The translations under genes were made by a program, and so were the position numbers. From Idiomarina sp. A28L (GTDB lineage Bacteria > Pseudomonadota > Gammaproteobacteria > Enterobacterales > Alteromonadaceae): 64,000 bases of DNA. The notes below the pieces were generated by a model that was given only the letters and a program-made list of their open reading frames with translations, had not been told where the DNA came from and searched no databases. The stretch's first letter is position 1. Every line of letters begins with the position of its first letter. This document shows positions 19,076-27,804 of this stretch, piece by piece. The stretch covers positions 124,001 to 188,000 of the forward strand of contig NZ_AFPO01000007.1 in NCBI RefSeq assembly GCF_000218785.1, read 5' to 3'.

Positions 19076-19354
19076 TTGAAAATCAATGGCATGCAGCCTT
19101 TACCAGTTACCCCAAGTAGCGAACAAGGCAAATCAACCGGAAAAACTTCGGGCGCAGGCAATGCAAACCAAACCGCAGAAACACCTGCGGCGGTAACCCA
19201 TTTTAGCCCAGCACTTGAAAATACTAGCCAAGATATTGATATGGCGCGCGTTAACGAATTGAAAGAAGCAATTCGCGATGGCCGCTTAGATATTCGGGCA
19301 GATCAAATTGCTGATAGCTTAATCGATAGCGTTCGAGAGCTTTTAGATAATTAA
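19076..19354 (+). CDS. flgM: Anti-sigma-28 factor FlgM
   Basis: FlgM binds and inhibits FliA (sigma-28) until the hook is complete, then is secreted through the flagellar channel. The 92-residue protein has an unstructured N-terminal half rich in Gly, Thr, Ser and Asn and a helical C-terminal FliA-binding half (DMARVNELKEAIRDGRLDIR, followed by ADQIADSLIDSVREL), which is the recognisable FlgM domain. The start is TTG at 19076: the only nearby ATG (19071) is out of frame and stops at once, and AAGGGGA lies seven bases upstream of the TTG. A rare start codon could keep FlgM levels low. Confidence 0.92.
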   Translation: MKINGMQPLPVTPSSEQGKSTGKTSGAGNANQTAETPAAVTHFSPALENTSQDIDMARVNELKEAIRDGRLDIRADQIADSLIDSVRELLDN

Positions 19355-19385
19355 TTTTTATTACAGTTGGAATACCGGCACTTAA

Positions 19386-19835
19386 ATGAGTTTACGAAAT
19401 CACCTGCAGCATCAACAAGAACGCATGCAAATAATGGAAGCCTTGCTAAAACAAGAGCAACTGTTGCTGGGTGAAGGTAAAGTTGATGGTGCAGCATTAG
19501 AAGCCGTAGCAAAAGAAAAGCAAAGTTTATTCGCTGAACTTGAGCAATCTGAACTGAAACGCCGAAATGCGCAGGAAAAACTTGGCTATCCACTAAACCG
19601 CGAAGGTTCTGAGCAAGCCGCTGCAGATTCAAATTGCAGCGAGCTGTGGCAAGATTTAATTTTAACCACCGAAAATGTAGCTCATCTGAATGCTTTGAAT
19701 GGAGATCTTATTCAACATCGTTTGCAGCACAACCAGCAAATGCTAAACATTCTCCGAGATGCTTCAGGCGCAAGTTTATATGGCCCTGATGGCCAATCGA
19801 AAAAATCTATTCCCCGGGTAAGCTCAAAAGCCTGA
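19386..19835 (+). CDS. flgN: Flagellar chaperone FlgN
   Basis: FlgN is the cytoplasmic export chaperone for FlgK and FlgL. The 149-residue product is a long helical hairpin rich in Gln, Glu and Leu and ends with ASGASLYGPDGQ, the LYGPDG signature seen near the C-terminus of many gammaproteobacterial FlgN proteins. It follows flgM by 31 bases and belongs to the same sigma-28 operon. Its two clients are encoded about 9 kb away in flgKL, which also appear to have a sigma-28 promoter, so chaperone and substrates would be made together. Confidence 0.9.
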   Translation: MSLRNHLQHQQERMQIMEALLKQEQLLLGEGKVDGAALEAVAKEKQSLFAELEQSELKRRNAQEKLGYPLNREGSEQAAADSNCSELWQDLILTTENVAHLNALNGDLIQHRLQHNQQMLNILRDASGASLYGPDGQSKKSIPRVSSKA

Positions 19836-19852
19836 TTTGGAGCATTCTTTGA

Positions 19853-20410
19853 ATGGTAAAATCTCAGAGCATCTCACAGCAACAAAGCCTTTTATTAGTC
19901 ATTGATATTCAGGGTCGGTTAGCACCCGCCATAGATCATGCCCGTGATATTGTGCATTCTGCTGATAGGCTCTTAAATGTTGCCTCAGAGCTACAGATAC
20001 CTTGCATATTTACCGAGCAATATCCGCAAGGCCTCGGTACCACCGTTGAACAATTAAGTTCACACCTGCCAAATGCAACGTTATTTGAAAAAATCCATTT
20101 CAGTGCCCATCGCGAAACTGATTTTGCTAACCATTTGAAACAACAAGAGCGCCCGCAAATAGTACTTATTGGCACAGAAAGCCATGTTTGTGTATTGCAA
20201 ACAGCGCTAGATTTATTAGCGGCAGGCTATCAAGTATTTATTGTTGAAGATGCGGTAGGCTCGCGAAACCCGAGCGATAAAGGGTTAGCGCTTGCGCGTT
20301 TAGCCGCTGCTGGTGCGGTGGTGGTTAGTTCTGAAATGGTTATTTTCGAATGGCTTGAACGTGCCGGTACCGATTCATTCCGGCACATCTCAAAAACCTA
20401 CATACGCTAA
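19853..20410 (+). CDS. Isochorismatase-fold cysteine hydrolase
   Basis: A 185-residue protein of the isochorismatase-like cysteine hydrolase family. The catalytic triad positions are visible: Asp18 in LLVIDIQG, Lys80 in LFEKIHFSA and Cys113 in GTESHVCVLQTA, the last within the typical cis-peptide region. Members hydrolyse varied small amides (nicotinamide, oxamate and others) and the substrate cannot be told from sequence; it resembles the short hydrolases related to YcaC and ISOC1 rather than EntB. The ATG is 17 bases after flgN and may be read from the flgMN transcript, but nothing links its function to motility. Confidence 0.88.
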   Translation: MVKSQSISQQQSLLLVIDIQGRLAPAIDHARDIVHSADRLLNVASELQIPCIFTEQYPQGLGTTVEQLSSHLPNATLFEKIHFSAHRETDFANHLKQQERPQIVLIGTESHVCVLQTALDLLAAGYQVFIVEDAVGSRNPSDKGLALARLAAAGAVVVSSEMVIFEWLERAGTDSFRHISKTYIR

Positions 20411-20448
20411 CTTAGCGCGCCCTACATCGATAAAGTTGATAACTACCG

Positions 20449-21330
20449 CTACTTCGCCTCTGGTTTATCGTTATTCTCTGTATATTTATCCCCATCAGCA
20501 TCTTTTGAAGTAGCCAATATATGCGCGTGAATAACCCCAATTTGCGTTTGAAGATCTGCCACATGTTCCCGCAACCAATGAATATCCGCTGCCTCACCTT
20601 CTCCGGTTTCTAACGAATGTGCCGCACTCTCTTTTTGCATCACTTCTAGCACCACACCGATCATCATATTGAGGAAAATAAACGCACTTAAGAAAATGAA
20701 ACTCACATAAAAAAGCCAAGACCATGGGTAAACTTCCATCGTTTCGTACATTATCGATGTCCAACTTTCAAAAGTGGCTACGCGAAATAATGTGAGCATC
20801 GCAACGGTGATATTTTCCCAGTAAAAAGGATTAATATCGCCGAAAATGAAGCTGCCAATGGCGCCATAAATGTAGAAGATAATAAACATGAAAAGCGCTA
20901 CGTAACCCATGCGCGGCAATGCCTTTAAAAAGGCGTTCATCAGCATGCGTAACTCGGGAACAATCGACACCAAACGCAACACTCGGAAAACCCGCAATAA
21001 CCGAGCCAACAGAACGCTTTGGCCGCCATCCACTGGAATTAAGCTAGCTACCACGATAACAAAATCAAAAACATTCCAGCCTGATTTGAAGAAATCCAGA
21101 AACCTGCGTTCGGCTAACATTCGAATGGCAATTTCGACTACGAAAAACACCGTAACCGCCCAATCCAAGTAATCCATAATTCGGGTAAAGCGGGTTGTTT
21201 CTTCGTAGGTTTTGGCACCCACTACAAGCGCTGAGAAAACGATGATAACCACTACCACTAATTCAAATATTTTATTGCTACGCAAACGCACAAAACTTGC
21301 CTGCCAATTGCTGTAGTTTGCATTTTCCAT
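20449..21330 (-). CDS. Bacterial voltage-gated sodium channel (BacNav-type ion transport protein)
   Basis: A 293-residue six-helix channel subunit expected to form a homotetramer in the inner membrane. S1-S4 form a voltage sensor; S4 has arginines spaced every third residue (R110, R113, R116, R119 in LLARLLRVFRVLRLVS). S5 and S6 flank a pore loop with selectivity filter TFESW at 186-190, the BacNav pattern FxxxTxExW found in NaChBac (TLESW) and NavAb. After S6 (about 207-232) there is a charged neck and a predicted coiled coil at about 250-275, the tetramerisation element of this family. It lies just upstream of and divergent from the mrp Na+/H+ antiporter operon. Sodium selectivity is inferred from the filter; calcium-permeable relatives usually carry extra Asp residues there, absent here. 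Confidence 0.85.
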   Translation of the reverse strand: MENANYSNWQASFVRLRSNKIFELVVVVIIVFSALVVGAKTYEETTRFTRIMDYLDWAVTVFFVVEIAIRMLAERRFLDFFKSGWNVFDFVIVVASLIPVDGGQSVLLARLLRVFRVLRLVSIVPELRMLMNAFLKALPRMGYVALFMFIIFYIYGAIGSFIFGDINPFYWENITVAMLTLFRVATFESWTSIMYETMEVYPWSWLFYVSFIFLSAFIFLNMMIGVVLEVMQKESAAHSLETGEGEAADIHWLREHVADLQTQIGVIHAHILATSKDADGDKYTENNDKPEAK

Positions 21331-21614
21331 CGTGATAGTTCCGCCTAATACCTGTATGTGTAATGTTAAAATCGTAGAGGGCTGTAATTCAGGCCCGATG
21401 ATTCAAGGCCAACATACCTAAGCAGGATGTTGGGCCTCGGTAGATTAAAAGCAAGCGAAAATAGCAGCTTTTTCCAAGTTTAAACATATGAAATTTAGTT
21501 AATAACCACCGAGTTCACTTCACTCGATTTATGAAATTATGCTAGATTACATGGTTCAATTGCTGGAATATTCGGTAACTCATTGATTTCTCGTTAAGCT
21601 GGAGAGGACAAACC
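21331..21614. other. Divergent intergenic region, sodium channel / mrp operon
   Basis: This 284-bp gap must hold promoters for both divergent genes, but I cannot place a convincing -35/-10 pair. It contains two hairpin-forming stretches: GGGC...GCCC at about 21379-21395, and a 10-bp stem with one bulged G (21406-21415 with 21427-21437, loop of 11 bases). Neither is followed by a T-run. They could belong to a leader RNA of either gene. I recognise no known riboswitch. Confidence 0.4.
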
Positions 21615-24209
21615 ATGCAACTTGCCGTACTGGTGATATACCTTGCAGCATTAATTACGCCTTGGCTTTTTGTGCAGCACCAACATCGCACCGCCTATAT
21701 CATGGCATTAGTGCCCGCCGCACTTACTATTTGGTTTGCTACACACATTCCGATGATTGCCGGTGGCGAAGTATTTATCCAAGAGTATCAATGGATTCCT
21801 GGCCTCGATATTTCCTTAACCATGGTGCTCGATGGGCTTTCGCTCATGTTTGCTCTGCTCATCTGTGGTATCGGTACCTTAATCGTGCTTTATGCCGGCG
21901 CTTACCTGAAAGGAAACCCAGCGCAAAATCGTTTTCTTGTGATTTTGCTCGCTTTTATGGGTTCGATGCTGGGCTTGGTTCTTGCCGATAACCTCATTAC
22001 GCTCTTTGTGTTTTGGGAATTAACCAGCATTACCTCCTACATGCTCATCGGTTTTAACCACCAAAGTGCCGAAGCTCGGAAAGCCGCGCTGCAAGGCCTT
22101 ATCGTTACCGTAGCTGGCGGTTTAGCGCTGCTATGTGGCCTAGTGATGTTGGCATCAATGGCTGGTTCTTATTCCATTCAAGAAATTCTCAATACTCCAG
22201 AAACGCTCACCGAACATCCGCTGTTTGTGGGCATGCTTATTTGTTTGCTGCTGGGCGCATTCACTAAATCAGCTCAATTCCCCTTTCATTTCTGGCTACC
22301 CAATGCCATGGCTGCACCTACGCCAGTAAGTGCCTACTTACACTCAGCAACCATGGTAAAAGCAGGCATCTATCTTTTAGCGCGCTTACAACCAGAGCTC
22401 GGTGAAAGTGGTTTATGGACAGTTCTACTGAGTAGTTTCGGGGCCATGACAATGCTTACCGGCGCTTTTATGGCGGTGCGCAGTACCGATTTGAAAAAGT
22501 TGCTCGCCTATTCAACGATTATGGCGCTCGGTACACTCACTCTGCTTATCGGCATTGGTACCGAAACGGCGATGATTGCCTTCGCTGCCTATTTGTTAGC
22601 GCACTCTTTGTATAAAGGTGCGTTGTTCATGCTTGCTGGTATTGTTGATCACGAAGCCGGCAGCCGCGATGTAACATTGCTTGGCGGCTTACGTAAAAAC
22701 TTACCATTAACCGCTATTCTCGTTGCCGTAGCGGCACTTTCATTGGCCGGTATTCCGCCACTGTTCGGTTTTGTAGCCAAAGAACTATTGCTCGAAGCAA
22801 TGTTAGATGGCGCCTTCCATAGCTTCATTTTTGTGTTCGTGATGGTTGCGTCGATATTCGTAGTAACTGTAGCTTCCGTGATTGCCTTACGCCCTTTCTT
22901 TGGTGCTTTCAAAGCACCTAAAGCAGAAAAAGATATTCATGAGCCGCCAAAAGCCATGCTCGCAGGGCCCATTGTTCTGGTGCTGCTATCACTTGTTGCC
23001 GGCGTTATACCAGGCACTGTAGGCAACTGGGTTACTTTACCGGCTTCAAATGCAGTAGCCGGTAATGTTGTTGATGGTTATTTAGCGCTTTGGCATGGCT
23101 TAAATCTTCCGTTGTTGCTTTCAGGTATCAGTATCACTCTCGGGTTGCTGCTATTTAAATATTGGGACACTTTCCGGAATCGCTTGAAAGTACTAGACCC
23201 CATTATTGCTCGAGGCCCTGAACGCGGATACTTCTGGTTTATGGACGCCATTGTGTGGGTAGCCGAATGGCAAACGCATATTTTGCAAAACGGTTCGATG
23301 CGAAATTACCTGCGAACCATCGTGTTAGTGTTTGTGGGCCTTACTGGTTACACCTTGATTAGCCGCTACCAATTACACTGGAACTGGGATGTAGATCTCT
23401 ACTTCCACGAGTTTATAACGGTGGGAATTCTTGTTGCTGCTGCCATCGCCGCTTGTGTTACCCGCTCTCGATTGGGTTCCGTTGCTGCAATGGGTGCAGT
23501 TGGATTCTCGGTTGCACTTATCTTCATATTGTTCAGTGCGCCAGATTTAGGCATAACTCAAATTCTTGTTGAAACGCTAACCGTTATTTTGTTGGTACTC
23601 GTTTTATTCCGCTTACCCGGCTTTTCCAATGTTTCCACAACTCGTGAACGCATTCGTGATGCGGTAGTGGCGTTGCTCGTAGGCGTGCTCATTATGTTCT
23701 TAATTATGATCACCATTGATGTGCAACTCTTTGAACCGATATCAGGCTACATGATTGAGAACAGCTACACCTTGGCCCACGGTAGAAATATCGTGAACGT
23801 AATCTTAGTTGATTATCGGGCTCTCGATACCCTAGGTGAGATTTTCGTATTAGCACTGGCTGCGATGGGCGTATATGCAATGATTAAATTTAATCCTGCA
23901 ACTTCGCCGGGGGCCAACCATTACGCGGGCACGCTGATTTTAGAAGAAAAGAAACTCGCGGAGAAAGATATTATTCACTCGCTCGAAGAGATTCATCAAA
24001 AAATGCTAGAAGATCAGAACATCATTTCCGTTGGCGCGATGAACAACCGAAATTCTGATGAAGACGGTGATGAAGAGCAAGAAACTCTAGCGAGTTCTTA
24101 TGATGAAGATCGCGACCATGATGATTCACAGGCGGCAAAACGTTTAGAAGATGATGAACGTGGCAAAAAAGATGCGGCGCAATCTGATGAGGAGGGCAAA
24201 AAATCATGA
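21615..24209 (+). CDS. mrpA: Mrp-type Na+/H+ antiporter subunit A
   Basis: MrpA (MnhA) is the largest subunit of the multi-subunit Na+/H+ antiporter, homologous to NuoL of complex I. The 864-residue product has the NuoL-like proton translocation domain (about residues 1-500, with HFWLPNAMAAPTPVSAYLHS and DLKKLLAYSTIMALG), then a DUF4040/MbhD-like region (about 590-670, FSAPDLGITQILVETLTVIL) and an MbhE-like region (about 680-765, IVNVILVDYRALDTLGEIFVL). The last 90 or so residues are an acidic, hydrophilic tail rich in Asp, Glu and Lys that I do not know from other MrpA proteins. A GGAGAGG ribosome site precedes the ATG. First gene of the mrpA-G operon. Confidence 0.93.
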   Translation: MQLAVLVIYLAALITPWLFVQHQHRTAYIMALVPAALTIWFATHIPMIAGGEVFIQEYQWIPGLDISLTMVLDGLSLMFALLICGIGTLIVLYAGAYLKGNPAQNRFLVILLAFMGSMLGLVLADNLITLFVFWELTSITSYMLIGFNHQSAEARKAALQGLIVTVAGGLALLCGLVMLASMAGSYSIQEILNTPETLTEHPLFVGMLICLLLGAFTKSAQFPFHFWLPNAMAAPTPVSAYLHSATMVKAGIYLLARLQPELGESGLWTVLLSSFGAMTMLTGAFMAVRSTDLKKLLAYSTIMALGTLTLLIGIGTETAMIAFAAYLLAHSLYKGALFMLAGIVDHEAGSRDVTLLGGLRKNLPLTAILVAVAALSLAGIPPLFGFVAKELLLEAMLDGAFHSFIFVFVMVASIFVVTVASVIALRPFFGAFKAPKAEKDIHEPPKAMLAGPIVLVLLSLVAGVIPGTVGNWVTLPASNAVAGNVVDGYLALWHGLNLPLLLSGISITLGLLLFKYWDTFRNRLKVLDPIIARGPERGYFWFMDAIVWVAEWQTHILQNGSMRNYLRTIVLVFVGLTGYTLISRYQLHWNWDVDLYFHEFITVGILVAAAIAACVTRSRLGSVAAMGAVGFSVALIFILFSAPDLGITQILVETLTVILLVLVLFRLPGFSNVSTTRERIRDAVVALLVGVLIMFLIMITIDVQLFEPISGYMIENSYTLAHGRNIVNVILVDYRALDTLGEIFVLALAAMGVYAMIKFNPATSPGANHYAGTLILEEKKLAEKDIIHSLEEIHQKMLEDQNIISVGAMNNRNSDEDGDEEQETLASSYDEDRDHDDSQAAKRLEDDERGKKDAAQSDEEGKKS

Positions 24210-24637
24210 TGAAACCCGGCACGATTATTCTCTATACAGCTGCGCGGTTTTTAGTACCTCTGCAACTTTTATTTTCTGTGTTTTTGCTACTGCGTGGCCA
24301 CAATGAGCCCGGTGGCGGTTTTATTGCTGGCCTAGTTGCGGCAGGTGCCTTCACTTTGTACCTCTTTACATTTGGTGCTGCCGTAACACGGGATTTAATG
24401 CGCGTAGACCCGCGCAATTTAATTGGTATCGGCTTATTCATTGGCATGATTTCAGTGTTTCCAGCCGCATTTCAGGGCCAGGCGTTTTTAACTGCGCAAT
24501 GGTGGCCAATTATGTTACCGGGTGGTACTGAACTGAAACTATCAACACCTCTAATTTTTGATATTGGTGTTTATCTAACGGTGGTGGGCGCAACGATGAC
24601 CATGATGATTGCACTTACCGAAGCTGAAGAGCGTTAA
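24206..24637 (+). CDS. mrpB: Mrp-type Na+/H+ antiporter subunit B
   Basis: MrpB is a small four-helix membrane subunit of the Mrp complex. The 143-residue product has the hallmark [19 protein letters not shown] stretch (about residues 31-49) and ends with a helix containing [17 protein letters not shown], typical of MnhB. It overlaps mrpA by four bases (ATGA), so translation is coupled. In some gammaproteobacteria MrpA and MrpB-like parts are fused; here B is a separate gene. Confidence 0.95.
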   Translation: MMKPGTIILYTAARFLVPLQLLFSVFLLLRGHNEPGGGFIAGLVAAGAFTLYLFTFGAAVTRDLMRVDPRNLIGIGLFIGMISVFPAAFQGQAFLTAQWWPIMLPGGTELKLSTPLIFDIGVYLTVVGATMTMMIALTEAEER

Positions 24638-24647
24638 GGAGGCACAA

Positions 24648-24995
24648 ATGGAACCAGTTATGGCCATTGCTGTTGGCCTCATGTATGCAGCCGCAATTTA
24701 TATGATGTTACGCCGCAGTATTGTAAAACTCGTAATAGGTTTAATGCTGCTTTCGAACGCAGCTAACCTACTTATCTTTACTTCTGCTGGCATGACACGC
24801 GGGGCACCACCACTTATTCCAGAGGGTGCAATAGTGCCCGATGGTATTGTGGCGGATCCGCTACCCCAAGCACTGATTTTAACCGCGATCGTTATTGCCT
24901 TCGGGGTACTCGCCTTTGCGGTAGTTCTTATTCACCGGGCGTATAACATACTTCGCACCGATAACTTGGATCAGATGAAGGATACCGATACGTGA
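24648..24995 (+). CDS. mrpC: Mrp-type Na+/H+ antiporter subunit C
   Basis: MrpC is the NuoK-like three-helix membrane subunit. I start at the ATG at 24648 ([10 protein letters not shown]), ten bases after the mrpB stop with an AAGGAGG site just upstream; a longer in-frame start lies inside mrpB. The 115-residue product has the NuoK-like core [20 protein letters not shown] and [19 protein letters not shown], which includes the membrane Glu/Asp region used in ion coupling. The C-terminus is cytosolic and acidic. Confidence 0.95.
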   Translation: MEPVMAIAVGLMYAAAIYMMLRRSIVKLVIGLMLLSNAANLLIFTSAGMTRGAPPLIPEGAIVPDGIVADPLPQALILTAIVIAFGVLAFAVVLIHRAYNILRTDNLDQMKDTDT

Positions 24996-26500
24996 GTTTT
25001 GAAGTTGCTTTACCTATCCTTATCCCGCTGCTCACGGGTGCATTGTGCGTAATGTTTTGGCGCTACAATGCAATTCAGCGTGCGCTTTCTTTAGTTGGGA
25101 GTTTCGCTTTACTCGCAGCTAGCATTTGGTTGATGGTAAGCGTTTACAACGACGGCCATGTAGTAATGTATATGGGCAACTGGGAGGCGCCATTTGGCAT
25201 TACCTTAGTAGCCGATATGCTCAGTGCCATCATGGTTGTGCTTACCGGTATGATGGCCGTAGCTATTGCAATCTACTCGCTCTCATCAGCATCACCAAGC
25301 CATGAGCGGTTCGGTTATTACCCATTAATGCACTTGCTGCTAGCTGGCGTTGCCGGCTCATTCCTTACCGGTGATATCTTCAACCTTTACGTGTGGTTTG
25401 AAGTAATGTTGGTAGCATCGTTCGCCCTGCTTATTCTTGGTGGCGAACGCGCGCAAATGGAAGGTGCGGTAAAATATGTAACCTTAAACCTGCTTTCATC
25501 AGCAATATTCTTAAGTGCCATCGGCCTACTTTATGGCCTTGTTGGCACCCTGAATATGGCCGATATAGCAGTTAAATTAGGCGAAGCAGAAAACGCTGGG
25601 CTCATCGATGTTATCGCGGTAATGTTCCTGATTGCCTTTGGTATCAAAGCCGCCGCCTTCCCATTGTTTTTCTGGTTACCAGCTTCTTACCATACCGGCC
25701 CAGTTGCGGTTTCTGCCTTGTTTGCCGGGTTGCTTACCAAAGTTGGGGTATACGCACTGTTCCGCGTGTTCACGCTTATCTTTAACCAAAATGTTGAGTT
25801 TACGCATGAGATTTTACTATGGATGGCAGGCTTTACCATGCTTACCGGGGTTCTCGGCGCGGCTGCACAATTTGAATTCCGGCGTATTCTTTCGTTCCAC
25901 ATTGTAAGCCAAATTGGTTACATGATTCTTGGCTTGGCGCTTTTCACGCCGCTAGCTCTTATCGGTGGCGTGTTCTACATCATGCATCACATCATTGTAA
26001 AAACTAATTTGTTCCTCATTAGTGGTATTACTCACCGATTACTCGGAACCTATGATTTGAAGAAGCTCGGGGGCATTTATAAATCCCGGCCATTTTTAAG
26101 TATTTTGTTCCTGATTCCGGCACTTTCACTCGCGGGTATTCCGCCGCTTTCAGGCTTCTTTGCGAAGTTCATTATTATTCGCGCCGGTGTGGAAGCAAAT
26201 GCTTGGGTAATTACCGGCATTGCCCTATTAGTCGGCCTACTTACGCTATACTCTATGATTAAGATATGGGCTGAAGTGTTTTGGAAGAAGCTACCAAAAG
26301 GCTTAGATGATACTGCCCTTACCGAGGGCAAAACCTCAGCCTCTACTGTAGTGCTTTACATTCCTGTGGTGTTACTGGCAATTTGTACATTAGTAATTGG
26401 TTTAAATGGCCAGCCTATTTATGATTTTGCCGAGTATTCAGCAGCACAGCTATTAAACCCACAAGGCTATATTGATGCGGTTTTAGGGGGTGCACAGTGA
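24992..26500 (+). CDS. mrpD: Mrp-type Na+/H+ antiporter subunit D
   Basis: MrpD is the second large antiporter-like subunit, homologous to NuoM/NuoN, and with MrpA forms the ion path. The 502-residue protein has about 14 membrane helices, with family landmarks [18 protein letters not shown] (containing the conserved membrane Glu), [18 protein letters not shown] and [14 protein letters not shown]. It starts at GTG (24992), overlapping mrpC by four bases, and its end overlaps mrpE by four bases, again at a GTGA. Confidence 0.95.
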   Translation: MSFEVALPILIPLLTGALCVMFWRYNAIQRALSLVGSFALLAASIWLMVSVYNDGHVVMYMGNWEAPFGITLVADMLSAIMVVLTGMMAVAIAIYSLSSASPSHERFGYYPLMHLLLAGVAGSFLTGDIFNLYVWFEVMLVASFALLILGGERAQMEGAVKYVTLNLLSSAIFLSAIGLLYGLVGTLNMADIAVKLGEAENAGLIDVIAVMFLIAFGIKAAAFPLFFWLPASYHTGPVAVSALFAGLLTKVGVYALFRVFTLIFNQNVEFTHEILLWMAGFTMLTGVLGAAAQFEFRRILSFHIVSQIGYMILGLALFTPLALIGGVFYIMHHIIVKTNLFLISGITHRLLGTYDLKKLGGIYKSRPFLSILFLIPALSLAGIPPLSGFFAKFIIIRAGVEANAWVITGIALLVGLLTLYSMIKIWAEVFWKKLPKGLDDTALTEGKTSASTVVLYIPVVLLAICTLVIGLNGQPIYDFAEYSAAQLLNPQGYIDAVLGGAQ

Positions 26501-26970
26501 TAGGCTTTATGTGGAACCTCCTGCTCGCGGTAACGTGGGTAGTGCTTACCGGCGATGTTGGCGGCATGAACCTGCTGTTTGGTTTATTCGTGGGCTACTT
26601 AGTTCTTGGGGTTATGCAACGGCAAATACCTTCACTTCGTGGCTACACTCGCCGCTTACCTCGGTTATTGAAGTTCGTGGCCTTTTTCGCTAAAGAGCTC
26701 GTGGTGGCAAACCTTACCGTTGCTTTCGATATCATTACGCCAGTGTGGCACATGAAGCCGGGTGTTATTGCAATGCCACTGGAAGCGAAAACGGAACTAG
26801 AAATTACCATGGTGGCGAATTTAATCTCATTAACACCTGGTACGCTGAGCCTCGATGTTTCCGATGATCGCCGAGTGTTGTTTATTCACGCAATGTTCTT
26901 AGATAACGAACAAGAGTTGCGCGATAGTTTGAAAGATATGGAGCGCAGGGTTCTCGAAATCTTGCGGTAA
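26497..26970 (+). CDS. mrpE: Mrp-type Na+/H+ antiporter subunit E
   Basis: MrpE is a small membrane subunit needed for stability of the Mrp complex. The 157-residue product has two N-terminal membrane helices (about residues 5-40), then [21 protein letters not shown] and the conserved cytoplasmic segment [20 protein letters not shown], which is the MnhE signature. The start codon is GTG overlapping the mrpD stop. Confidence 0.94.
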   Translation: MIGFMWNLLLAVTWVVLTGDVGGMNLLFGLFVGYLVLGVMQRQIPSLRGYTRRLPRLLKFVAFFAKELVVANLTVAFDIITPVWHMKPGVIAMPLEAKTELEITMVANLISLTPGTLSLDVSDDRRVLFIHAMFLDNEQELRDSLKDMERRVLEILR

Positions 26971-26990
26971 TCCAGAGGAGAAGCATCTAC

Positions 26991-27260
26991 GTGGAAATTG
27001 TTATTTTAATTTCATTCGCATTGCTAAGTTTATCGATGCTATTAATATTTATTCGCCTATTGATGGGGCCAACCTTACCCGATCGAGTAGTTGCACTTGA
27101 GTTATTAGCAACGGTAATTGTTGCCATCACCGGCACCTACGCAATTTTTACTGATCGCTCTAGTTTTATCGATGTAGCGATTGTGGTTGCACTTACAGCA
27201 TTCCTGGCAGCAATTGGTTTTGCTCGCTTCCTTGAACGCGGAGGCCCTCGAGATGACTGA
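26991..27260 (+). CDS. mrpF: Mrp-type Na+/H+ antiporter subunit F
   Basis: MrpF is a three-helix membrane subunit. The 89-residue product has the family core LLMGPTLPDRVVALELLATV (about residues 22-41) with the conserved Pro-Asp-Arg, and a C-terminal ALTAFLAAIGFARFLERG. It begins at GTG 26991, with AGAGGAG ten bases upstream, and overlaps mrpG by eight bases (ATGACTGA). Confidence 0.95.
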   Translation: MEIVILISFALLSLSMLLIFIRLLMGPTLPDRVVALELLATVIVAITGTYAIFTDRSSFIDVAIVVALTAFLAAIGFARFLERGGPRDD

Positions 27261-27696
27261 AACAATACTTAACTGGGTAATCGCCCTATTTATGCTTTCA
27301 AGCGGCATTTTTACGTTGCTTGCAGCAGTAGGTATCTTGCGCTTGCCAGATCTTATGACACGAATGCATGCCAGCACTAAAGCCGGTGCTCTTGGTGTTG
27401 CCTTAATGATGATTGCTGCGATGCTGCATTTCAATGATTTAGTGGTAATGGCGAAAGCCTTAGCGGTAATTATGTTTATTTTAATTACCGCACCCATTGC
27501 AGCTCATGCTATCGGCCGGGCTGGCTATTTTGTTGGTGTGCCTATTTGGGTTAATACAGTGAAAGATGAGCTTTTTAATCGCTATGATAGCGATACTCAT
27601 AGGTTAAGAAGCGGTTTGGAAACCGAAGAAGAATTGAAGGCGATGAAAACTAGCAACAAAGACAAACCGAGAATTCGGGTTACTACAAAAAAGTAA
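27253..27696 (+). CDS. mrpG: Mrp-type Na+/H+ antiporter subunit G
   Basis: MrpG is the last small membrane subunit of the complex. I start at the ATG at 27253 (MTETILNWV), overlapping mrpF; the longer in-frame reading lies within mrpF. The 147-residue product has three helices and the signature GILRLPDLMTRMHASTKAGA (about residues 29-48). The C-terminal 45 residues are hydrophilic and basic, longer than in many MrpG proteins. A bidirectional terminator follows at 27729-27766. Confidence 0.94.
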   Translation: MTETILNWVIALFMLSSGIFTLLAAVGILRLPDLMTRMHASTKAGALGVALMMIAAMLHFNDLVVMAKALAVIMFILITAPIAAHAIGRAGYFVGVPIWVNTVKDELFNRYDSDTHRLRSGLETEEELKAMKTSNKDKPRIRVTTKK

Positions 27697-27728
27697 TCGC
27701 CTAACGCATCTATAGAAATATGCTACAA

Positions 27729-27766
27729 AAAAGCGCTGCTGGTTCATATAGAACCGCAGCGCTTTT
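27729..27766. terminator. Bidirectional intrinsic terminator, mrpG / cysK
   Basis: An 11-bp perfect stem (AAAAGCGCTGC at 27729-27739 with its complement at 27756-27766), extended inside by a GGTTC/GAACC stem with a bulge. It has A-runs on the left and T-runs on the right, so it can end both mrpG (+) and cysK (-) transcripts. Confidence 0.9.
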
Positions 27767-27804
27767 AGTTTTTGCTAATAAATTATTCGCAGTAAGCTAG
27801 GCGT

